Of a stretch of DNA of 64,000 nucleotides, positions 60,176 through 64,000 are shown piece after piece (within the stretch, counting starts at the first letter, position 1; every line of letters starts with the position of its first letter). Below the pieces are notes generated by a model. The model was not told where the DNA came from and made no database searches. It saw only the letters and a program-made list of their open reading frames with translations. The DNA is from Ficedula albicollis (lineage: Eukaryota; Chordata; Aves; Passeriformes; Muscicapidae). The stretch covers positions 6,589,738 to 6,653,737 of the forward strand of contig NC_021674.1 in the NCBI RefSeq assembly GCF_000247815.1, written 5' to 3'. The position numbers were made by a program, and so were the translations under genes.

Positions 60176-63049
60176 AAGACACTTCATACTCTTTTACAAA
60201 TCCCACCATAAAACCTCCTCAGCTCACCAGTCACCTTTTGTGCATGAAATTATCTAATTTCTAACTGGAATGAGCATCCAAAAAGGATACATGTGCTCAT
60301 GTGTACACACTGTAGAGACACAGGAGCTAGCAGTGAGCTCTGGAAAAGTCTGATGGTATATTTTCAAAGGAGGTTGGTCATTTTAAGCATATTCTGTTTT
60401 GTTCTCAGTTTGGTTTGTTCTTAAATCTTTAGGTGGTTTTAATTTGTTCTCAGTTCAAGGTCTGTCCTTAAACTGAAATCCTATTCCAGTTAAATTTTAT
60501 ACCAAATTTGCTGGTTTCAGTGAAACTAGTTTTATTTCTTTAAAGCTATACTTTAGAGCATGGTGCCAAATTTGGCAAAATACAGGGAAATTAAAAATAA
60601 AGTGAAAACTAGGCCATGTATGTGGTTTATCTCAATAATGGACATACATGCCTCCCACCTGAATACGGTTATACAATTAAAATTACAAATTTGGGTACAA
60701 TTAAGATTTTTTTAAAATTAGACCTATGAAACTTATCTTAAACAGCTGTTTCCAGCATTGCATTTTGCTGTAATTGAATTCTTCTTTCAATTGAAGTCCA
60801 AGATGATGTTCCATTGAAGAACTGAAAAGGGGTCCATAAAGGACTGTACAGTTTTGTAGTGGGGAGAGGCATGTTGAACTCTAACGTTGGTGTGAATGAG
60901 GTTCTCTTTCAGTGGCCAAGGATGAGGGTACTGCTATTAGCACCACATGGAGCAAATGTCCTTTAGCTCTGCTGATGAGCAGGCAAATGTTTTGGAGATA
61001 AGGAATCCAGTTCTGGTAACTACATTAGTGATTGCATTTTCATGTGAGTTTTGTCTCAGTTGTACATTTCTTCAAAAAGAAATACTGCCATCACAGTTTT
61101 TAGCATTCCAAATAAGCTGGAAGGCTAGAAAAGGATTTTAAAGAAAAAAAAAAAAAATCAAGAGTGCTGTGACATTTTAAAAACCCTTTGTTAAATGTTT
61201 TACCAGATTCAAGAGCTTTTGCCAGTCTATTTTGTGATACTTAAAATCATGAAGCATCAGAACTTGTACCCATTTGTTACGCTATTTGTATTCAAAGTTA
61301 CCAAAAGTTGACATTAATTTTTTTTTCTGAGCCCTTTTCGTCTCATGAGGAGTGTGCTGGTTGCTGGAACTGGCTATTTAGGTATTTTAGATTCCCTTAT
61401 AAAAAGTATGGTCTTTGTACTGTAAAAGTGAGAGAGTTGCAGCTGCCATGCTACTTGCTCTCTATATATAGATATTTTAAACATCACACACAAGGATATA
61501 TGTTTACTATGAGATTTCTCTGAGAATCATTCCTGACTGTGGTATTGGACAGGTACTGGAGGACAAATTACTTTGAAGTATCAGGTATCTAAGATTGAAA
61601 TGGCTTCTTTTGTGGAAAGAGCTGTCTAGGAACTTCAGTGCTGCTGATATTTTTGAAAATATGTCAAATTCAGTAGACCCTAATAGCAGCAAATTATTTT
61701 TTCAGTGTGTGGCTTTTAGAGTTCTGTTACTCTCACTTTCCACCACTTTACTCCTTTGATTTACAGACTTTGTGTGTAAGATTCAGTACATTTAGGCAGA
61801 TGCAAGCAGCTGGAAGCAATAGAGTCAGAGCACTTTGAAAGGCTGAATTTTCACAAGTGGTTTGGGGTTTAGATGCTGGGAGTCATTATGTGGTGCTTCA
61901 GAATAACATTTAGAGAATTTGCTCTCCTGGCAGAGATTTGAAAGAGTTTATTCATGGGTTGTATTTCACTTCTAAAAAGTTGAATAAAATTACATTGCAT
62001 TATATTTTTAAATGAAGAAATCTGATTGAACCATGCAGACACATTTTAGAAGGATATATATTCTAATGATACAAATCACTACTTTTATTCCATGTATTCA
62101 TAAAACATATGCTCCCAGAAGCTTTGGAGAGAACCTTTTTTCTTGCCAGCTATATATAGTATAGTGAATGTTTCCTTTCAACTCAAGCCAACATCCCATG
62201 TAAACATGATAAAGTTAGCTACAGCAGTTTTATGGAGCAGCAAGAATTTGTGGTCTTACACTGTGCTTTTTTTTTCCTTTGCTGCTGTGGTTTTTTTCAC
62301 AACTGTCCTTTCTATCTTTGGAGGCTGGTTTCATTAGTTGCTGTACAAGTTTCCCATGTTTTAGCCATACCTCTCTGTGATTTCATGACCTCCACTAATT
62401 CTTTGTTTTCTTTCAATAGGCTTTTTGCAGTACTGACAACATTTAGAGGGGCACCTAGTTATAAGCCACACAGGGCATTATTTTCTCATATTGTGTCCTC
62501 TTGTTTATGACATGTCAAGTGGATTGCTCCTTTCCTCACTAACAGCATAGGGAATGAAGCCACCATAAGGCAGAGTAGCAGTCCCAGATTGTTTCAGTGA
62601 GTGGGTGTTTGCTGTAATTGCCATTCCTGCTACAGTGCACCCATTCCTGCAACAAATTGTTCCACAGATGCAGGCACTGTGTGTTATCCTTCCCTTAGCT
62701 ATTTCCCTTGCTGGTTCAGTAGCAGGGTGAATTTTCCCACATCTGTCTGTTCCTGCTCATCCAGTGGGTGGTAGGAGAGGAGTGCCACGCCAATTATTCA
62801 TGGTCTTTGGGTAGTGTTGTACACTGATGTGTTCAAATAGGAAACATGGATGTGTGTGACCTATAAAGGTACAAAAGAGCATGTGCTGCATCCCTGATTC
62901 CTGCAGAGCCCAGGTAACACAGAACTGATACCTTCATCCATCAAGCTTTCATTTCTATACATCTGTACATTCTTTTAACTACGCAAAAACGCTTGAGAGG
63001 GACTTTTTTACAAAGGCATGCAGTGATAGGGCAAGAGAGAATGGCTGAA
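60176..63049. other. Unique AT-rich non-coding sequence
   Basis: A run of 14 A lies near 61144. No gene or family is recognised. Confidence 0.5.
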
Positions 63050-63290
63050 TGAGGGAAGGTTTAGGTTGGGTGTGAGAAAGAATTCTCCAGTGTGAGGCTG
63101 GTGAGGCACTGGGAACAGGTTATCCAGAGAAGCTGTGGATGCCCCATCCCTGGAAGTGTTCAAGGCCAGGCTGGATGGAGCTCTGAGCAACCTGGTCTAG
63201 TGGAAAGTGTCCCTGCTCATGACAGAGGACTTGGAACTACCTGAGTTTTAAGGTCCCTTCTAACCCAAACCATGCTGTGCTATAAGAATC
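63050..63290 (+). mobile_element. CR1 LINE 3' fragment, sense strand
   Basis: The sense order is GAATTCTCCAGTGTGAGG, GGCACTGGGAACAGGTTATC, CAGAGAAGCTGTGGATGCCC, GTTCAAGGCCAGGCTGGATG, GAGCAACCTGGTCTAGTGG, AAGGTCCCTTCTAACCCAAA and CCATGCTGTGCTATAAGAAT. The tail is well preserved and it is one of the clearest CR1 copies in the window. Confidence 0.95.
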
Positions 63291-64000
63291 CATTAAAATA
63301 GTTTCAGGCACTCCTCTTTCAGAATGGAACACAAATGACAGTTTTGGCCTTCTTTAGAATGAGTGTGATCAGAACACCACTTTTTTTAGGAATGTGATCA
63401 TGCAGAGTAACATTTTAAAGGGAGCTGGAATTTGCCAGGTTGTCTGTGCTGAATTGACAGAACTAACAGCAAAGTACTACAGCAGACAGAACTGAAAAGA
63501 CTGGGATAAGGCTGTATGGGATACAGTGAAGTGTGGAATTCTTCAAAAGAAATGGGGAAATATCATAAGATCAACTTCTAGTAACAATATGCATAGTCTT
63601 AGTGGACCTGTAGCTGTATAGGTGTTCATATTTGTAATTCTAGTGGCAGTGTGTCTTCAGGACCAATTTTTTCCTTTCTTGCTTAAAAAAGATAAGGCAT
63701 TTAGGCAGACGTTACTATCTAGCTTAATTTCAGTCTGTTTTGAGTTATTTTTTCTCCTTTTTTAAAAGCACCAGGCTTTGATTGTCTCTGGAAAGGTAAT
63801 TTTAGAAAGATTATAACCTCCACTCTGCTTTTGTTAAATAAGAAAACATAGTGACTCACATTCTCTTATTAGAATGTCTGTTCCATGGAGGTGATTTGAA
63901 ACATACCTTTAGCAGAAGTTGCATTTTAATAATGAATTTACATGTGGTTTCAAAATAATATCAAGATAAATCTTTTATTTCTCTATCTAGACTGGATACC
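63291..64000. other. Unique non-coding sequence to window end
   Basis: No supported feature. Confidence 0.5.

Overview
The window reads as non-coding DNA from a bird, most likely a songbird-type (passerine) genome. The case rests on many truncated CR1 LINE 3' ends, which are the characteristic avian interspersed repeat, on a few solo LTR-like blocks, on moderate AT-rich composition, and on the absence of bacterial gene organisation, mammalian-type SINEs or dense coding. I could not support any protein-coding gene, exon, tRNA or rRNA. The longest open frames are translations of homopolymers and of a hexanucleotide array; the rest are short chance frames. The window is best read as intergenic sequence or the inside of a very long intron.

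Layout. 1-13.5 kb: unique AT-rich sequence with three recent direct tandem duplications (units 115, 67 and 687 bp) and one CR1. 13.5-29.9 kb: unique sequence with three CR1 fragments, a probable solo LTR near 18.1-18.4 kb, and two tandem duplications (332 and about 109 bp). 29.9-37.7 kb: an AT-rich palindromic segment, 77-bp and 83-bp tandem repeats, a pair of older diverged copies 1.1 kb apart, three CR1 fragments, a 94-bp C run and a heptamer minisatellite. 37.7-39.1 kb: a minus-strand LTR-like block interrupted by a 699-bp pure C run that sits between two copies of the same 126 bp. 39-45 kb: three CR1 fragments. 45.0-45.7 kb: a perfect 746-bp (ATGTAT)n array. 45.7-54 kb: a 77/55-bp repeat cluster, an A/C-only low-complexity tract and CR1 pieces. 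54.3-57.7 kb: two more very long G runs (571 and 820 bp). 58.8-64 kb: two CR1 fragments and a plus-strand solo LTR whose TATA-box region is duplicated.

Two things stand out. First, the three longest G/C homopolymers each sit between repeated flanks, as if two overlapping contig ends had been joined through spurious poly-G. I read these as probable assembly or sequencing artefacts rather than biology. Second, there are about eleven direct tandem duplications, from identical to several percent diverged, with units from 55 to 687 bp. The diverged ones are probably real; the near-identical long ones (687 and 332 bp) could be real recent events or false duplications. I found no convincing previously undescribed biological system. 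The structural observations are offered as the items worth checking.
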